64,000 nucleotides of DNA. Origin: Caulobacter sp. 602-1 (lineage in GTDB: Bacteria; Pseudomonadota; Alphaproteobacteria; Caulobacterales; Caulobacteraceae). Positions 1-9,180 of this stretch are shown here, piece after piece. Both the position numbers and the translations under genes were made by a program. Within the stretch, counting starts at the first letter, position 1, and every line of letters starts with the position of its first letter. The stretch is from positions 186,001 to 250,000 of the forward strand of contig NZ_RRYI01000006.1 of the NCBI RefSeq assembly GCF_003931565.1, read 5' to 3'. Below the pieces are notes generated by a model. That model was not told the origin of the DNA. It did not search any database and worked only from the letters and a program-made list of their open reading frames with translations.

Positions 1-34
1 GCGCGCTGTGCGCGCTCCGCTCGTTTTCGAGACT

Positions 35-56
35 AGGGCCTGCTCAAGCAGACCCT
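35..56. terminator. Hairpin over the ntrC stop codon
   Basis: Two 10-base arms (35-44 and 47-56) are complementary except for one G-U-type pair, with a loop of about four bases. The right arm includes part of the ntrC stop codon. No T-run follows in the ntrC direction, so this is more likely an mRNA-stabilising or attenuating hairpin between ntrC and the next gene (often ntrY in related genomes) than a full terminator. Confidence 0.3.
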
Positions 57-1476
57 ACCGGCGACCGCGCGTCATCTCCACGCCCAGGTCCTGAATCTTC
101 TTGCGCAGGGTGTTGCGGTTCAGGCCGAGGATTTCGGCGGCCCGGACCTGATTGCCCCGCGTCGCCGAAAGGGTCAGCTGGATCAGCGGACGCTCCACCT
201 CCTCCAGGATGCGGTCGTACAGGCCGGGGGGCGGTACGCCGTCGGGCTGATCGGCGAAGTGCGAAGCCAGATGGCGCTCGACCAGCATGGACAGGGTGAG
301 CGGCCCCTCCTCCGAGCGGACGGCCGGGGTGTGATCCTGCAACTCGCGGTCGACGATGCGGGCGGTGATCAGCTCCTCAGCATAGAGGGCGCACATCCGG
401 CGCATCAGGTTCTCGAGCTCACGGACATTGCCCGGCCAGGGATGGGTCTTCAGGCGGTCGAGAGCGCTTTGGTCGATCGTCTTGGCCGGCAGGCCTTCAC
501 GGGCTGCGCGTAGCAGGAAGGTGCGCGCCAGGTCCGGGATGTCCTCGGCGCGATCGCGCAGCGGCGGCAGACGCACCGGCGCGACATTCAGGCGGAAGAA
601 CAGGTCCTCGCGGAACAGCCCCTGTTGGATCAGGCCGCGCAGGTCCCGGTTCGTGGCGGCTATGATCCGCACGTTGGGGCGACGGCCGGTCTTGGGATTG
701 ATCACAGGCTCGGTGCCGTCGATCACGCGCAGCAGGCGGGTTTGGGCGTCCAGCGGCATGTCGCCGATCTCGTCCAGGAACAGGGTGCCGCCGTCGGCCT
801 CGATCAGCCGGCCGTTGTCGCCTTCGCCGCGTCCGAACAACTCGGTTTCGACCCGCTCGCGCGGCACCGCGGCCAGATTGATGACCACGAACTTGCCGTC
901 GCGGCGGCGACCCAGCTCGTGCAGGGCCCGGGCGACCAGCTCCTTGCCGGTGCCGCTTTCGCCCAGGATCAGGACCGTCAGGTCGGCGCCGACCAGCCGG
1001 GCGATGGTGCGATAGACCTCCTGCATCGGCGCCGAGCGGCCGATCAGCGGCAGGCGCTCATCGCGCATGGCCCGGGCCTGGGCCTTTGAAGCCTCGGCGT
1101 CGGCCGGCCGCGACAGGGCCCGGCGCGCCGCGGCGGTGACGTCGTCGAGATCGAAGGGCTTGGAGACGTATTCGAACGCTCCCGCGTCGGCGGCGTTGAC
1201 CGCCGTCAGCAGGGTGTTTTGCGCGCTCATCACGATGATCGGGAGCTTGGGTCGCTCCTTGCGGATGCGCGGCAGCACGTCGAACACATTCTCGTCCGGC
1301 ATCATCACATCGGTGACGACCAGGTCGCCCTCCCCGTCCGTGACCCACTTGAGCAGAGTGGTGGCGTTGCCGGTGGCGCGGACCTGATAGCCGAGACGGG
1401 TGAAGGCCTGGCTGAGCACCAGACGCACCGAGCTGTCGTCGTCGGCGATCAGAATCTTCTTGCTCGCGGCGTTCAT
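55..1476 (-). CDS. ntrC: Nitrogen regulation response regulator NtrC, lacking the GAFTGA loop
   Basis: This is a DNA-binding response regulator of nitrogen assimilation, 473 residues long. A receiver domain (about 1-125) has the phosphoacceptor Asp56 in VVTDVMMP. An AAA+ domain follows (about 145-375) with Walker A GESGTGKE at 172-179 and Walker [10 protein letters not shown] at 232-240. A Fis-type helix-turn-helix closes the protein (about 430-473). The stretch that in ordinary NtrC carries the sigma54-contacting GAFTGA loop is deleted: [12 protein letters not shown] (212-223) runs directly into LIEADGG. Such NtrC proteins, known from Rhodobacter capsulatus, work without sigma54. The gene lies 2 bases after ntrB in the same operon. 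The family call is secure; sigma54 independence is inferred. Confidence 0.96.
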   Translation of the reverse strand: MNAASKKILIADDDSSVRLVLSQAFTRLGYQVRATGNATTLLKWVTDGEGDLVVTDVMMPDENVFDVLPRIRKERPKLPIIVMSAQNTLLTAVNAADAGAFEYVSKPFDLDDVTAAARRALSRPADAEASKAQARAMRDERLPLIGRSAPMQEVYRTIARLVGADLTVLILGESGTGKELVARALHELGRRRDGKFVVINLAAVPRERVETELFGRGEGDNGRLIEADGGTLFLDEIGDMPLDAQTRLLRVIDGTEPVINPKTGRRPNVRIIAATNRDLRGLIQQGLFREDLFFRLNVAPVRLPPLRDRAEDIPDLARTFLLRAAREGLPAKTIDQSALDRLKTHPWPGNVRELENLMRRMCALYAEELITARIVDRELQDHTPAVRSEEGPLTLSMLVERHLASHFADQPDGVPPPGLYDRILEEVERPLIQLTLSATRGNQVRAAEILGLNRNTLRKKIQDLGVEMTRGRR

Positions 1477-1478
1477 GC

Positions 1479-2609
1479 TCAGGCGTCTCCGAAGGCGGTT
1501 TCAGTGTTCGAGTTTTCCGGGGCGACGGGCAGCAGCACGCGGAAGACGGTGCGGCCGGGCTCGGACTCGAAATCGATCAGACCGCCGTGGGCGGTGACGA
1601 GCTTGGTGACCAGGGCCAGGCCCAGGCCCGTGCCATTGGCCTTGGTGGTCACGAAGGGTTGGAACAGATGATCGCGCAGGCTGGACGGCACGCCGGGGCC
1701 GTTGTCGATCACCTTGACTTCGATCGGCGCGCCGCTGGCGGTCTTGCCGTCGGCGCCGCGCACGCGGACGCCAGGGCGCCAGGCGGTGTGGATCGAGATC
1801 TGGCCGCGATCGTCACCCCGCATATGGGCGGCCTCGGCCGCGTTCTTGGTCAGATTCAGGAAGACCTGGATCAGGTGATCCTCGTCGCCCCACACGGGCG
1901 GCAGCGACGGATCGTAGCTTTCCTTCAGCGTCAGACCGTCGGCTACGCCGTTGGCGACCAGGGCCCGGACGCGGTCCAGCACCTGGTGGATGTTGACTGG
2001 CTCGCGCGGCGTCGGCGCCGCATCGGAGAAAGCCTCCATGCGGTCGACCAGGCGGCGGATGCGATCGGTCTCATCGACGATCAGCTGGGCCAGCGGCTGG
2101 TCGACGGCGCTGGCGCCGGTCTTCAGCAGCTGGGCCGCGCCGCGAATGCCGGCCAGCGGGTTCTTGATCTCGTGCGCCAGCATCTTGCCGAGACCCACGA
2201 CCGAGCGCAGGCCCGCCGCGTCGGCGGCCTTGTCGACACCCAGGACGCCCTTGACGTGCAGGGTCAGCAGCACCGAACCGTCGCCCAGCGGGACGGCGGC
2301 GCCGTCGGCCTCGAACGGCGGCTGACCGAACAGGTTGACCTCGACGCCGTGCTCGCGAACCAACGCGCCTTCGAAGATCGCGCGGTCCAACAGCGAGACC
2401 AGCACCGAACCCGGCGGCAGGGCGGCGCGGAAGCGGCCGCGGGCCAGCAGCGACAAGCCGTGGCCGAACAGCGCCTCGGCGGCCTCGTTGACCGCCACGA
2501 GCCCACCATCGCGGTCCACTACCAGGGCAGGCTCGGGGCTGAGATCGAAGGCGGCGGCCTTCAGGGCCTCGGGCGTGAGGCCACCCAATACGCGGGCATG
2601 GTCGGTCAT
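1479..2609 (-). CDS. ntrB: Nitrogen sensor histidine kinase NtrB
   Basis: This is the soluble sensor kinase that phosphorylates or dephosphorylates NtrC according to nitrogen status, normally through the PII protein. It has 376 residues, the usual length. An N-terminal PAS-like domain spans about residues 15-115. The phosphorylated His146 lies in the H-box [11 protein letters not shown]. The ATPase domain shows NLTKNAAEA (N-box), VIDNGPGVP (G1) and GTGLGLALV (G2). There is no membrane segment. The start codon overlaps the dusB stop by four bases (ATGA), and ntrC follows at once, so the three genes are translationally linked. This is the classic alphaproteobacterial nifR3-ntrB-ntrC arrangement. 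Confidence 0.96.
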   Translation of the reverse strand: MTDHARVLGGLTPEALKAAAFDLSPEPALVVDRDGGLVAVNEAAEALFGHGLSLLARGRFRAALPPGSVLVSLLDRAIFEGALVREHGVEVNLFGQPPFEADGAAVPLGDGSVLLTLHVKGVLGVDKAADAAGLRSVVGLGKMLAHEIKNPLAGIRGAAQLLKTGASAVDQPLAQLIVDETDRIRRLVDRMEAFSDAAPTPREPVNIHQVLDRVRALVANGVADGLTLKESYDPSLPPVWGDEDHLIQVFLNLTKNAAEAAHMRGDDRGQISIHTAWRPGVRVRGADGKTASGAPIEVKVIDNGPGVPSSLRDHLFQPFVTTKANGTGLGLALVTKLVTAHGGLIDFESEPGRTVFRVLLPVAPENSNTETAFGDA

Positions 2610-3613
2610 GCGGCTAATCTCCCGCCCGCCAGCCAGAGGTCGCGCAAGGCGACCTCAACGGCGGCGGGGTCCTCCAGGCGGCACAGGGTCGCGCGAGCGG
2701 CTCGACGCGCCTCGGCCGTCTCCGGCCAGGGCGCGGCTTCGATGTACGAGGCCAGGTGCTTGCGAAACATCTTCAGCCCCAGATTCTCGCCGTAAAACGT
2801 CAGGCTGCGTCGGAAATGGGTAAGCGCGATGGCCAGTCGCTCTTCGGCTTCGGGCTCGGCGAAGCCGCGGCCTTCGAGCGCGGCCTCGATCACGCCGGCG
2901 ATCCAAGGGCGGCCATAGACGCCCCGGCCGATCATCACGCCATCGGCGCCAGATTGTTCGAGCGCCATGCGGGCGCTGTCGCCGTCGACGATGTCGCCAT
3001 TGACCAGCACCGGCACCGAGACGGCCCTCTTGACTGCGGCGACAGCGGTCCAGTCGGCGACGCCCTTGTAGAATTGGTTGCGGGTGCGGCCGTGCACCGT
3101 GATCGCCTTGGCCCCGGCGGCCTCGGCTCGGCGGGCGATATCAGGAGCATTGAGGCAATCGACGTCCCAGCCCAGGCGCATCTTCACTGTCACGGGAACG
3201 TCGACGGCCTTGACGGCGGCGTCGACGAGCGCTTCGGCAAGGTCGGGCTCGCGCATCAGAGCCGATCCGCAAGCGACACCCTTGGTGACCTCCTTGGCCG
3301 GGCAGCCGAAGTTCAGATCGATGATCTCGGCTCCGGCTTCCTGAGCCATGCGGGCGCCCTGGGCCATGAAGGCGATGTCGCGGCCGACCAGTTGGATCAC
3401 GGTCAGCGGCAAGCCGTCGCCGACCGCCGCGCGGCGCACGACATCCGGCCGCCCCCGCGCGAGCTCCGCGCTGGCCACCATCTCCGTCGCCACATAAGGC
3501 GCGCCGAGCGCCGTGGCCGTTTCTCTAAAGGGCAGGTCCGACACCCCGGTCATGGGCGCGATCCACACCCGACCGGGAACTTCGACCCCGCCGACCTCGA
3601 GCGTGTTGCTCAT
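2606..3613 (-). CDS. dusB: tRNA-dihydrouridine synthase (NifR3/DusB family)
   Basis: An FMN enzyme that reduces uridines in the tRNA D-loop with NADPH, 335 residues. The N-terminal TIM barrel begins with IAPMTGVSDLPFR. The catalytic Cys104 sits in LNFGCPAKEVTKG, and the FMN phosphate-binding region GADGVMIGRGVYGRPW follows. The helical C-terminal domain (about 245-335) contacts tRNA. It is the first gene of the operon with ntrB and ntrC; in alphaproteobacteria this gene was named nifR3 because of that position. The start ATG at 3613 comes shortly after a short palindrome (3645-3655) that may be regulatory. Confidence 0.95.
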   Translation of the reverse strand: MSNTLEVGGVEVPGRVWIAPMTGVSDLPFRETATALGAPYVATEMVASAELARGRPDVVRRAAVGDGLPLTVIQLVGRDIAFMAQGARMAQEAGAEIIDLNFGCPAKEVTKGVACGSALMREPDLAEALVDAAVKAVDVPVTVKMRLGWDVDCLNAPDIARRAEAAGAKAITVHGRTRNQFYKGVADWTAVAAVKRAVSVPVLVNGDIVDGDSARMALEQSGADGVMIGRGVYGRPWIAGVIEAALEGRGFAEPEAEERLAIALTHFRRSLTFYGENLGLKMFRKHLASYIEAAPWPETAEARRAARATLCRLEDPAAVEVALRDLWLAGGRLAA

Positions 3614-3644
3614 TTTATGATCATCCCCACAGCATTCTTTTTAG

Positions 3645-3655
3645 GCACATTGTGC
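3645..3655. promoter_or_regulatory. Palindrome GCACATTGTGC between dusB-ntrBC and ispDF
   Basis: An 11-base odd palindrome with arms GCACA/TGTGC lies 31 bases before the dusB start and 56 bases before the ispDF start. GCAC and GTGC are the half-sites of enterobacterial NtrC boxes, but the usual spacing between them is longer, so the link to NtrC is only suggestive. Confidence 0.3.
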
Positions 3656-3711
3656 AGCGCAGTAAAGCCCAATCAACTGGACATCGGCGGCGGCCGGACT
3701 AAACAGCCGCC

Positions 3712-4860
3712 ATGACCTTTTCCGCCGTGATCGTCGCCGCTGGTTCGGGAAGCCGAGCCGGTCCTGGCCAGGCCAAGCAGTGGCGTTCCGTGGCGGGTAA
3801 AGCGGTTCTGCGCTGGTCGGTCGAGGCCTTCCTCGCGGCTGGTGCGTCTGACATCGTCATCGTGACAACGCAAGATGGCGAAAAGGCGCTGGCTGATGCG
3901 CTGGAGGGTCTTTCGGGCTGGCGCGCGGCGCCTGGAGGCGTAACCCGGGCGTTGTCGGTGCAGTCCGGCCTGGCCGCTCTGGCCAACCGTCCCGGGAATG
4001 AGCCGGTCCTGATCCACGACGCCGCCCGCCCCTTGCTGACCCGCGCGATCATCGACGGCGTGCTGACAGCGCTAGAGAGCGCCGACGCCGTCCTCCCAGC
4101 CTTGCCCGTCGCCGACACGCTGAAACGCGCCGAGCCCGGTCGAGACCCGACAACGACTTCGCGTGAACACCTCTGGCGCGCCCAGACACCGCAGGCCGCG
4201 CGCCGCGACACCCTGCTCGCCGCCTACGCCGCCTGGGTGGAGGGCGAGCCGACTGACGACGCCCAGGTGGTGGAAGCCGCGGGTGGCCGCGTGGCCATCG
4301 CGCCGGGCGACCCGCTCCTTATGAAACTCACCTACCCCGAGGACTTCGCCATGGCCGAACGGCTCGCCGGCGCCGCGCGCATCACTCGAGTCGGCCAGGG
4401 CTTCGACGCCCATCGCTGGGGGCCGGGCGAGGAGGTCTGGCTATGCGGCGTGGCCATCAAGCACGACGAGACCTTGATCGGACATTCAGACGCCGACGCC
4501 GGCCTGCATGCGCTGACCGACGCCATCCTGGGCGCGATCGGCGAAGGCGACATCGGCGACCACTTCCCGCCGACCGACCCGAAGTGGAAGGGCGCGGCCT
4601 CGGACCAGTTTCTCAGGCACGCCGCCGAACTGGTGGCGGCCAAGGGCGGCGCCATCGTCAATGTCGACGTGACCCTGATCTGTGAACGGCCCAAGATCAA
4701 ACCGCACCGGCTGGCCATGCGCCAAAAGCTGGCCGAGATCCTCGACCTCCCGCTCGAACGGGTCAGCGTCAAGGCGACCACGACCGAAAAGATGGGCTTC
4801 ACGGGTCGGGGCGAAGGTCTCGCCGCTTCCGCCGTCGTGGCGGTCGAGACGCCGGCCTGA
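3712..4860 (+). CDS. ispDF: Bifunctional IspD/IspF isoprenoid enzyme
   Basis: It performs two non-consecutive steps of the MEP pathway to isopentenyl diphosphate: CTP-dependent cytidylyl transfer to methylerythritol phosphate (IspD) and cyclisation to methylerythritol cyclodiphosphate (IspF). Total length is 382 residues. Residues 1 to about 222 are IspD, with the nucleotide-binding AAGSGSRAGPGQAKQW near the N-terminus. The IspF domain starts at RVGQGFDAHRW, whose Asp and His bind the divalent metal, and continues through IGHSDADAGLHALTDAILGA. The fusion is common in alphaproteobacteria. The gene is divergent from dusB, and the cinA-like gene follows on the same strand. Confidence 0.97.
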   Translation: MTFSAVIVAAGSGSRAGPGQAKQWRSVAGKAVLRWSVEAFLAAGASDIVIVTTQDGEKALADALEGLSGWRAAPGGVTRALSVQSGLAALANRPGNEPVLIHDAARPLLTRAIIDGVLTALESADAVLPALPVADTLKRAEPGRDPTTTSREHLWRAQTPQAARRDTLLAAYAAWVEGEPTDDAQVVEAAGGRVAIAPGDPLLMKLTYPEDFAMAERLAGAARITRVGQGFDAHRWGPGEEVWLCGVAIKHDETLIGHSDADAGLHALTDAILGAIGEGDIGDHFPPTDPKWKGAASDQFLRHAAELVAAKGGAIVNVDVTLICERPKIKPHRLAMRQKLAEILDLPLERVSVKATTTEKMGFTGRGEGLAASAVVAVETPA

Positions 4861-4897
4861 AAGGTCTAAGCTAAGGCCCGCGAATCCGGAGACGCCC

Positions 4898-5389
4898 ATG
4901 TTCCCGCTGGAAATCGAGACCCTGGCCCGGCTGCTGATTGACGAGGCGCGCAGCAAGTCGCTGCGTCTGGTGGCGGCCGAAAGCTGCACGGGCGGCCTGG
5001 TGTCTGGCGCGATCTGCTCGATCTCCGGCGCGTCCGACGTTTTCGAGCGGGGGTTCGTGACCTACACCAACCGCGCCAAGTCCGAGATGCTGGGCGTGCC
5101 GGGCGACCTGATCGCCGACCACGGCGCGGTGTCCGAGCCGGTGGCGCGGATGATGGCGGAAGGCGCGCTGCGCGAGAGCAATGGCCATGTCGCCGTGGCC
5201 ATCACCGGCGTCGCCGGGCCCGGCGGCGGCACGCCCATGAAGCCGGTCGGCACCGTTCATTTCGCGGTCGCCCGCGCCAACCGCTCGGTCGTCCATCGGC
5301 ACGAGCGCTTCGCCGGCGAGACCCGAGAAGCCGTGCAGTTGGCGGCGGTGCGGACGGCGCTCGAGATGCTTCGCGAGGCGGTGGCCTAG
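4898..5389 (+). CDS. pncC: CinA C-terminal domain nicotinamide-nucleotide amidohydrolase
   Basis: A 163-residue stand-alone CinA-C protein. The family deamidates nicotinamide mononucleotide to nicotinate mononucleotide in pyridine nucleotide salvage. Family signatures are AAESCTGGLVSGAICSI near residue 26, a YTNRAKSEMLGV segment, and AITGVAGPGGGTPMKPVGTV. The frame is open further upstream, inside ispDF, but the ATG at 4898 gives the standard N-terminus and follows a GGAGA-like ribosome site. The N-terminal CinA domain is absent, as is usual in proteobacterial PncC. The stop codon directly abuts the GTG start of the next gene, so the two are probably co-translated. Confidence 0.9.
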   Translation: MFPLEIETLARLLIDEARSKSLRLVAAESCTGGLVSGAICSISGASDVFERGFVTYTNRAKSEMLGVPGDLIADHGAVSEPVARMMAEGALRESNGHVAVAITGVAGPGGGTPMKPVGTVHFAVARANRSVVHRHERFAGETREAVQLAAVRTALEMLREAVA

Positions 5390-6505
5390 GTGCCCGAGAC
5401 CGCCCCCAGCGACTGGCGGCGCTTCACGGGCGTCGGCTTCTCGCAAAAGGCGTTGAAGGCTGCTGCGGCCCGTAAGACCGAAATCCGCCACGCCATCCGC
5501 GTCTCGGCGGCCGTCGGCGCGGCCTTCGCCCTGGCCACTCTGCTGCGCCTGCCACAAGGCTATTGGGCGGTGTTCACCGCCGTCATCGTGGTGCAGTCCA
5601 GCCTGGGCGCGACCATCACCGCTTCCATGGAGCGCTTCATGGGCACGGTCGTCGGCGCCCTGGCCGGCGCCGTGGCGGCCTATTTCCATGCCAAGTGGCC
5701 GGAGTTCGGTGGCGTGATCCTTTGCGTTACGGTGGCGCTGCTGTCGTTCGTGGTTTCGGTGCGGCCGGCTCTGAAGGTCGCGCCCGTCACCGCCGTGATC
5801 ATGCTGATCGGCCAGACGACCCATATGGACCCGCTGATCGCAGCAAGCCTGCGGGTCGCCGAGATCACGGTCGGCAGCCTCGTCGGTGTCGCCGCCACCC
5901 TGCTGATCTTCCCGGCCCGCGCCCACGCCTCGGTGGTGACCAGCATCCAGAAGATCGCAGGCCTGCAGGCCCACATCCTCGACAGCTATGTTCTCATGCT
6001 GCGTGGCGCGCCGGGTCCGACCGACTCCCTCAAGGCCCAGGACGATCTGCGCGCGGCCTTGGCCAAGCTGCAGACGTCGATGACCGAGGCCGATCGCGAG
6101 AACGCCAGCAAGCTCAGCGAGCGATCGGTGTCCGACGCCCTGCCCCGAACCCTCTGGCGGCTGCGCAACGACACGGTGATGGTCGGCCGTACTCTGCGCG
6201 AGCCTCTGCCGGCGGAGATCCTGGCGCCGGCCGCCGCCGACATGCTGGAGGCCGGCGCCAAGTTCCTCCGTGGCGCAGCCGACCTGCTGGCCGGCGGCGC
6301 GCGTCCGGACCGCGTGGCCTTCGCCGAAGCCCACCAGACCTTCCAGGCCTGCGTCGAGGGTTTGCGGGAGAAGGGCCTTACCCGGGGGCTGGAGTTCGAC
6401 GACGCCGCGCGAGTGTTCGGTCTGGTCTTCGCGATCGAGAACCTGTTCGGCAATCTCGGCGACTTCGATGAGCGTATCGAGGAAGCCGTGGCCAAGAAGG
6501 ATTAG
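5390..6505 (+). CDS. FUSC-family inner-membrane protein
   Basis: A 371-residue protein of the fusaric-acid-resistance / aromatic-acid exporter superfamily (FUSC). The N-terminal half (about 35-170) holds closely spaced hydrophobic helices separated by short loops, with LPQGYWAVFTAVIVVQSSLG and a following repeat typical of the family. The C-terminal half is helical and probably cytoplasmic. It starts with GTG at 5390, exactly after the stop of the CinA-C gene. Family members pump aromatic acids or act as envelope-stress proteins; no partner membrane-fusion gene is next to it, so the substrate cannot be stated. Confidence 0.8.
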   Translation: MPETAPSDWRRFTGVGFSQKALKAAAARKTEIRHAIRVSAAVGAAFALATLLRLPQGYWAVFTAVIVVQSSLGATITASMERFMGTVVGALAGAVAAYFHAKWPEFGGVILCVTVALLSFVVSVRPALKVAPVTAVIMLIGQTTHMDPLIAASLRVAEITVGSLVGVAATLLIFPARAHASVVTSIQKIAGLQAHILDSYVLMLRGAPGPTDSLKAQDDLRAALAKLQTSMTEADRENASKLSERSVSDALPRTLWRLRNDTVMVGRTLREPLPAEILAPAAADMLEAGAKFLRGAADLLAGGARPDRVAFAEAHQTFQACVEGLREKGLTRGLEFDDAARVFGLVFAIENLFGNLGDFDERIEEAVAKKD

Positions 6506-6530
6506 GCCTAGAACGACTAGGCTTTCTCGC
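6506..6530. terminator. Short hairpin between convergent FUSC and COQ10 genes
   Basis: Arms GCCTAG (6506-6511) and CTAGGC (6517-6522) flank a 5-base loop, and TTTCT follows on the plus strand. The hairpin lies between two convergent genes and overlaps the stop codon of the minus-strand gene. It is weak but could serve as a terminator for the FUSC gene. Confidence 0.4.
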
Positions 6531-6969
6531 CGTAAACCTGCCGGGCTCGATCCTCGAAACAGGCGATCAACTTGTTGGCGGCCTTGTCGATATTGGCGGC
6601 CAGCATGGCGTCCAGCAGCGCCGCCTTGAAGGCGAAGTCGATCACGAACTCGACGCGGGTCGCGTCGCCCTCGGGCGCGAAGCGCCAGCCATTGGCCAGG
6701 CGCTTGAAGGGGCCGTAGAGCAGGCTGACATCGATGCTCAGCGCATCGCGATCGCGACGGACGCGCGTGGCGAACTTCTCGCGCAGGAACGAAAAGCCGA
6801 CCTGGGCCTCGGCGTCGACCGTGCTGACGGCGCCGTCGACCCGGGCGTTCCAGGTGCGCATGCCGGTGATCCAAGGCACGAACTTGGGATAGGCCTCGAC
6901 ATCCCCGACCAAGTCGAAAAGCTGCTCCGGCGCGTACGGCAGCACGCGCGTGACCACGTGTCGATGCAC
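6517..6969 (-). CDS. COQ10/RatA-type START-domain protein
   Basis: A 150-residue SRPBCC (START-like) protein, similar to mitochondrial COQ10 and E. coli RatA. The start HVVTRVLPYAPEQLFDLVGD is typical of the family and forms the first strand and helix of a lipid-binding cavity. In mitochondria and alphaproteobacteria the protein is thought to bind ubiquinone and assist respiration. It lies 6 bases downstream of lipA and is probably co-transcribed with it, a linkage seen in many alphaproteobacteria. A ribosome-toxin role, as claimed for RatA, has no support here. Confidence 0.88.
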   Translation of the reverse strand: MHRHVVTRVLPYAPEQLFDLVGDVEAYPKFVPWITGMRTWNARVDGAVSTVDAEAQVGFSFLREKFATRVRRDRDALSIDVSLLYGPFKRLANGWRFAPEGDATRVEFVIDFAFKAALLDAMLAANIDKAANKLIACFEDRARQVYGEKA

Positions 6970-6975
6970 GGCTTT

Positions 6976-7953
6976 TTACGCCGTGCGCGCGTCGAGAGCC
7001 CGGCGGGCGGCCTGCAGCTTGGCGAAGTCCTCGCCCGCGTGGTGCGATGAGCGGGTCAGAGGACTGGACGACACCATCAGGAAGCCCTTGGCCCGGGCGA
7101 TCGCCTCATAGGCCTTGAACTCTTCCGGCGTCACGAACCGATCGATGGCCGCGTGCTTGCGGGTCGGCTGCAGGTACTGGCCGATGGTGATGAAGTCGAC
7201 GCCGGCCGAGCGCATGTCGTCCATCACCTGCATGACCTCCTCCTTGGTTTCGCCCAGGCCGACCATCAGGCCGGACTTGGTGAATTGGGAGGGATCGCGC
7301 TGCTTCACGCGGTCAAGCAGGCGCAGGGAGTTGTAGTAGCGGGCGCCGGGACGGATCTTGAGATACAGCCGCGGCACGGTCTCGAGGTTGTGGTTGAAGA
7401 CGTCCGGCTTGGAGTCGATCACCACGTTCTCGGCGTTGTCCTTGCGCAGGAAGTCCGGTGTCAGGATCTCGATGGTGGTGCTCGGCGCCGCGGCGCGGAT
7501 GGCGGTGACCACTTCCGCGAAATGGCGGGCGCCGCCGTCCAGCAGGTCGTCGCGGTCCACCGAGGTGATGACTACGTGCTTGAGACCCATCTTGGCGACG
7601 GCCTCGGCGACGCGGCGCGGCTCGTCGGGATCCAGCTGCGTCGGCAGGCCGGTGGTGACGTTGCAGAAGGCGCAGGCGCGGGTGCAGATCTCGCCCATGA
7701 TCATCATGGTCGCGTGCTTCTGGCTCCAGCACTCGCCGATGTTCGGACAGGCCGCTTCCTCGCAGACCGTGGTCAGCTTGTGCTCGCGCACGATGCCCTT
7801 GGTCTCGTTGTACTGACCCGTGCCGGGCGCGCGGACCCGCAGCCACTCGGGCTTGCGGAGCACCGGCGTGTCCGGGCGGTTCTGCTTTTCGGGATGGCGC
7901 GCCGCCCGGTCATCCGGGCCGCGAGCCTTGAGGGTGTCGATCACCGTAGCCAT
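6976..7953 (-). CDS. lipA: Lipoyl synthase
   Basis: A radical-SAM enzyme that inserts two sulfur atoms into protein-bound octanoyl groups to make lipoate. The auxiliary cluster cysteines lie in [13 protein letters not shown], and the SAM cluster motif is [10 protein letters not shown] (CxxxCxxC). The C-terminal [15 protein letters not shown] carries the conserved serine cluster ligand. I start at the ATG at 7953 ([12 protein letters not shown]), giving 325 residues; a longer frame upstream lacks conservation and a good ribosome site. Its products are needed by the lipoyl domains of the pyruvate dehydrogenase genes in this window, and its clusters depend on the suf operon at 40.5-47.6 kb. Confidence 0.97.
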   Translation of the reverse strand: MATVIDTLKARGPDDRAARHPEKQNRPDTPVLRKPEWLRVRAPGTGQYNETKGIVREHKLTTVCEEAACPNIGECWSQKHATMMIMGEICTRACAFCNVTTGLPTQLDPDEPRRVAEAVAKMGLKHVVITSVDRDDLLDGGARHFAEVVTAIRAAAPSTTIEILTPDFLRKDNAENVVIDSKPDVFNHNLETVPRLYLKIRPGARYYNSLRLLDRVKQRDPSQFTKSGLMVGLGETKEEVMQVMDDMRSAGVDFITIGQYLQPTRKHAAIDRFVTPEEFKAYEAIARAKGFLMVSSSPLTRSSHHAGEDFAKLQAARRALDARTA

Positions 7954-8035
7954 GGCGCCTAAATCGGTCTTCTTGGCTCGCGGATCAAGCGCTCGATCTT
8001 GCTTAAGTCGACGATGCGCGAAATGACTGGGGCGT

Positions 8036-9091
8036 ATGCGTCGTCGCCTCATCGCCGTCACCCTGGCCTTAGCCGTTTCCGCCTGCGGCGACGGCGGCTC
8101 GCGGACGCCGTTCGCCGAAAGCCGGACGCCGCCGTCGCTGAGCGCGCGCTTCTATCCGCCACAAGGCTGGGCCTGGGGTTACGTCCGCAGCGGCGAGGGC
8201 CTGATCCAGCGCTACGGCGTCGCCGCGCCGCCCGTCGCGCCTAGGGCGACGATCCTGATCCTGACCGGCTACGGCGAAAGCGCCGAAAAGTGGTTCGAGA
8301 CTGTCACGGACCTGACGACACAAGGCTTTTCGGTGTGGGTGCTGGAACGTCAGGGGCAAGGCGGATCCGAGCGCGAGACACCCTGGCGCGACCTCGGCCA
8401 TGTCGACAGTTTGGATCCGGACGTCGCCGCCGTACGCGCCCTTGTGAAGGGCGTGATCCGGCCTGGCCCTGACATACCGCTAGTGGTTGTGGGGCATTCC
8501 GAAGGCGGCCTGGTGGCCCTGCGCGCCGCCCAGCAAGGTCTGGCCATGGACGGCCTTGTGCTGTCTTCCCCCGCCTTCGGCCTGGCCGCCCTACCCCTGT
8601 CGCGTTCGGATTTCGCCAAGTTCACGCCCGCGATGCGGTTCCTGCGTCTCGGCTGGATCAAGACCCCGGACCAGCCCGGCTGGCGACGGGACGCGCCGAG
8701 CGACGCCCTGACCCACGACCCGGTTCGCGGCAAGGTGCAGGCGGCCTGGATGCTGGCCAATCCCGATCTTCGCATGGGCGGTCGCAGCCTGGGTTGGTTC
8801 GCGGCTTTCTTCGACGCGTCCGAGGCCGCCGCGCGGGGCATCCGCGGGACGAGCGTCCCGACGCTGATGCTGACCGCTGGCCGCGACGAGGCGGTTTCCG
8901 CCACGCCCCAGACCCGGCTTTGCGCGGCGATGGTCGCCTGTCACGAGACCCGCTACCCCGTGGCGGGACACGACCTGCACATGGAATCGGACGCCGTTCG
9001 CCAGGCCTGGCTGACCGCCATAGTCGATTTCATTCGAACCCGGACAGCCGCCAAGGCCCCGCCGCGCAGGGGTGACCCTCACGGTTTGTGA
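8036..9091 (+). CDS. Alpha/beta hydrolase, predicted lipoprotein (lysophospholipase-like)
   Basis: A 351-residue serine hydrolase. The N-terminus [17 protein letters not shown] is a lipoprotein signal with a lipobox ending at Cys17, so the protein is probably anchored to a membrane from the periplasmic side. The catalytic serine is in [13 protein letters not shown], and acid and histidine candidates lie near TAGRDEAV and VAGHDLHME. The fold is that of monoacylglycerol lipases and PldB-type lysophospholipases. It precedes an acyl-activating enzyme by 89 bases, which would fit release and re-use of fatty acids from lysolipids. The substrate is inferred. Confidence 0.8.
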   Translation: MRRRLIAVTLALAVSACGDGGSRTPFAESRTPPSLSARFYPPQGWAWGYVRSGEGLIQRYGVAAPPVAPRATILILTGYGESAEKWFETVTDLTTQGFSVWVLERQGQGGSERETPWRDLGHVDSLDPDVAAVRALVKGVIRPGPDIPLVVVGHSEGGLVALRAAQQGLAMDGLVLSSPAFGLAALPLSRSDFAKFTPAMRFLRLGWIKTPDQPGWRRDAPSDALTHDPVRGKVQAAWMLANPDLRMGGRSLGWFAAFFDASEAAARGIRGTSVPTLMLTAGRDEAVSATPQTRLCAAMVACHETRYPVAGHDLHMESDAVRQAWLTAIVDFIRTRTAAKAPPRRGDPHGL

Positions 9092-9180
9092 CTCTTTCTT
9101 GCAAAACTGGACCTTCCCCGGCAGACTCCGCGTTTAAAGAACGAGAGCGCGCTTTCGCTCTTCGGGGAGGTTTCGCCGGG

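Noticed and set aside
4871..6874. A 667-codon open frame on the minus strand
   Set aside because: It runs antisense to the CinA-C and FUSC genes, is dominated by Gly, Arg, His and Gln, and has no family motif. Long antisense frames are expected in GC-rich DNA.
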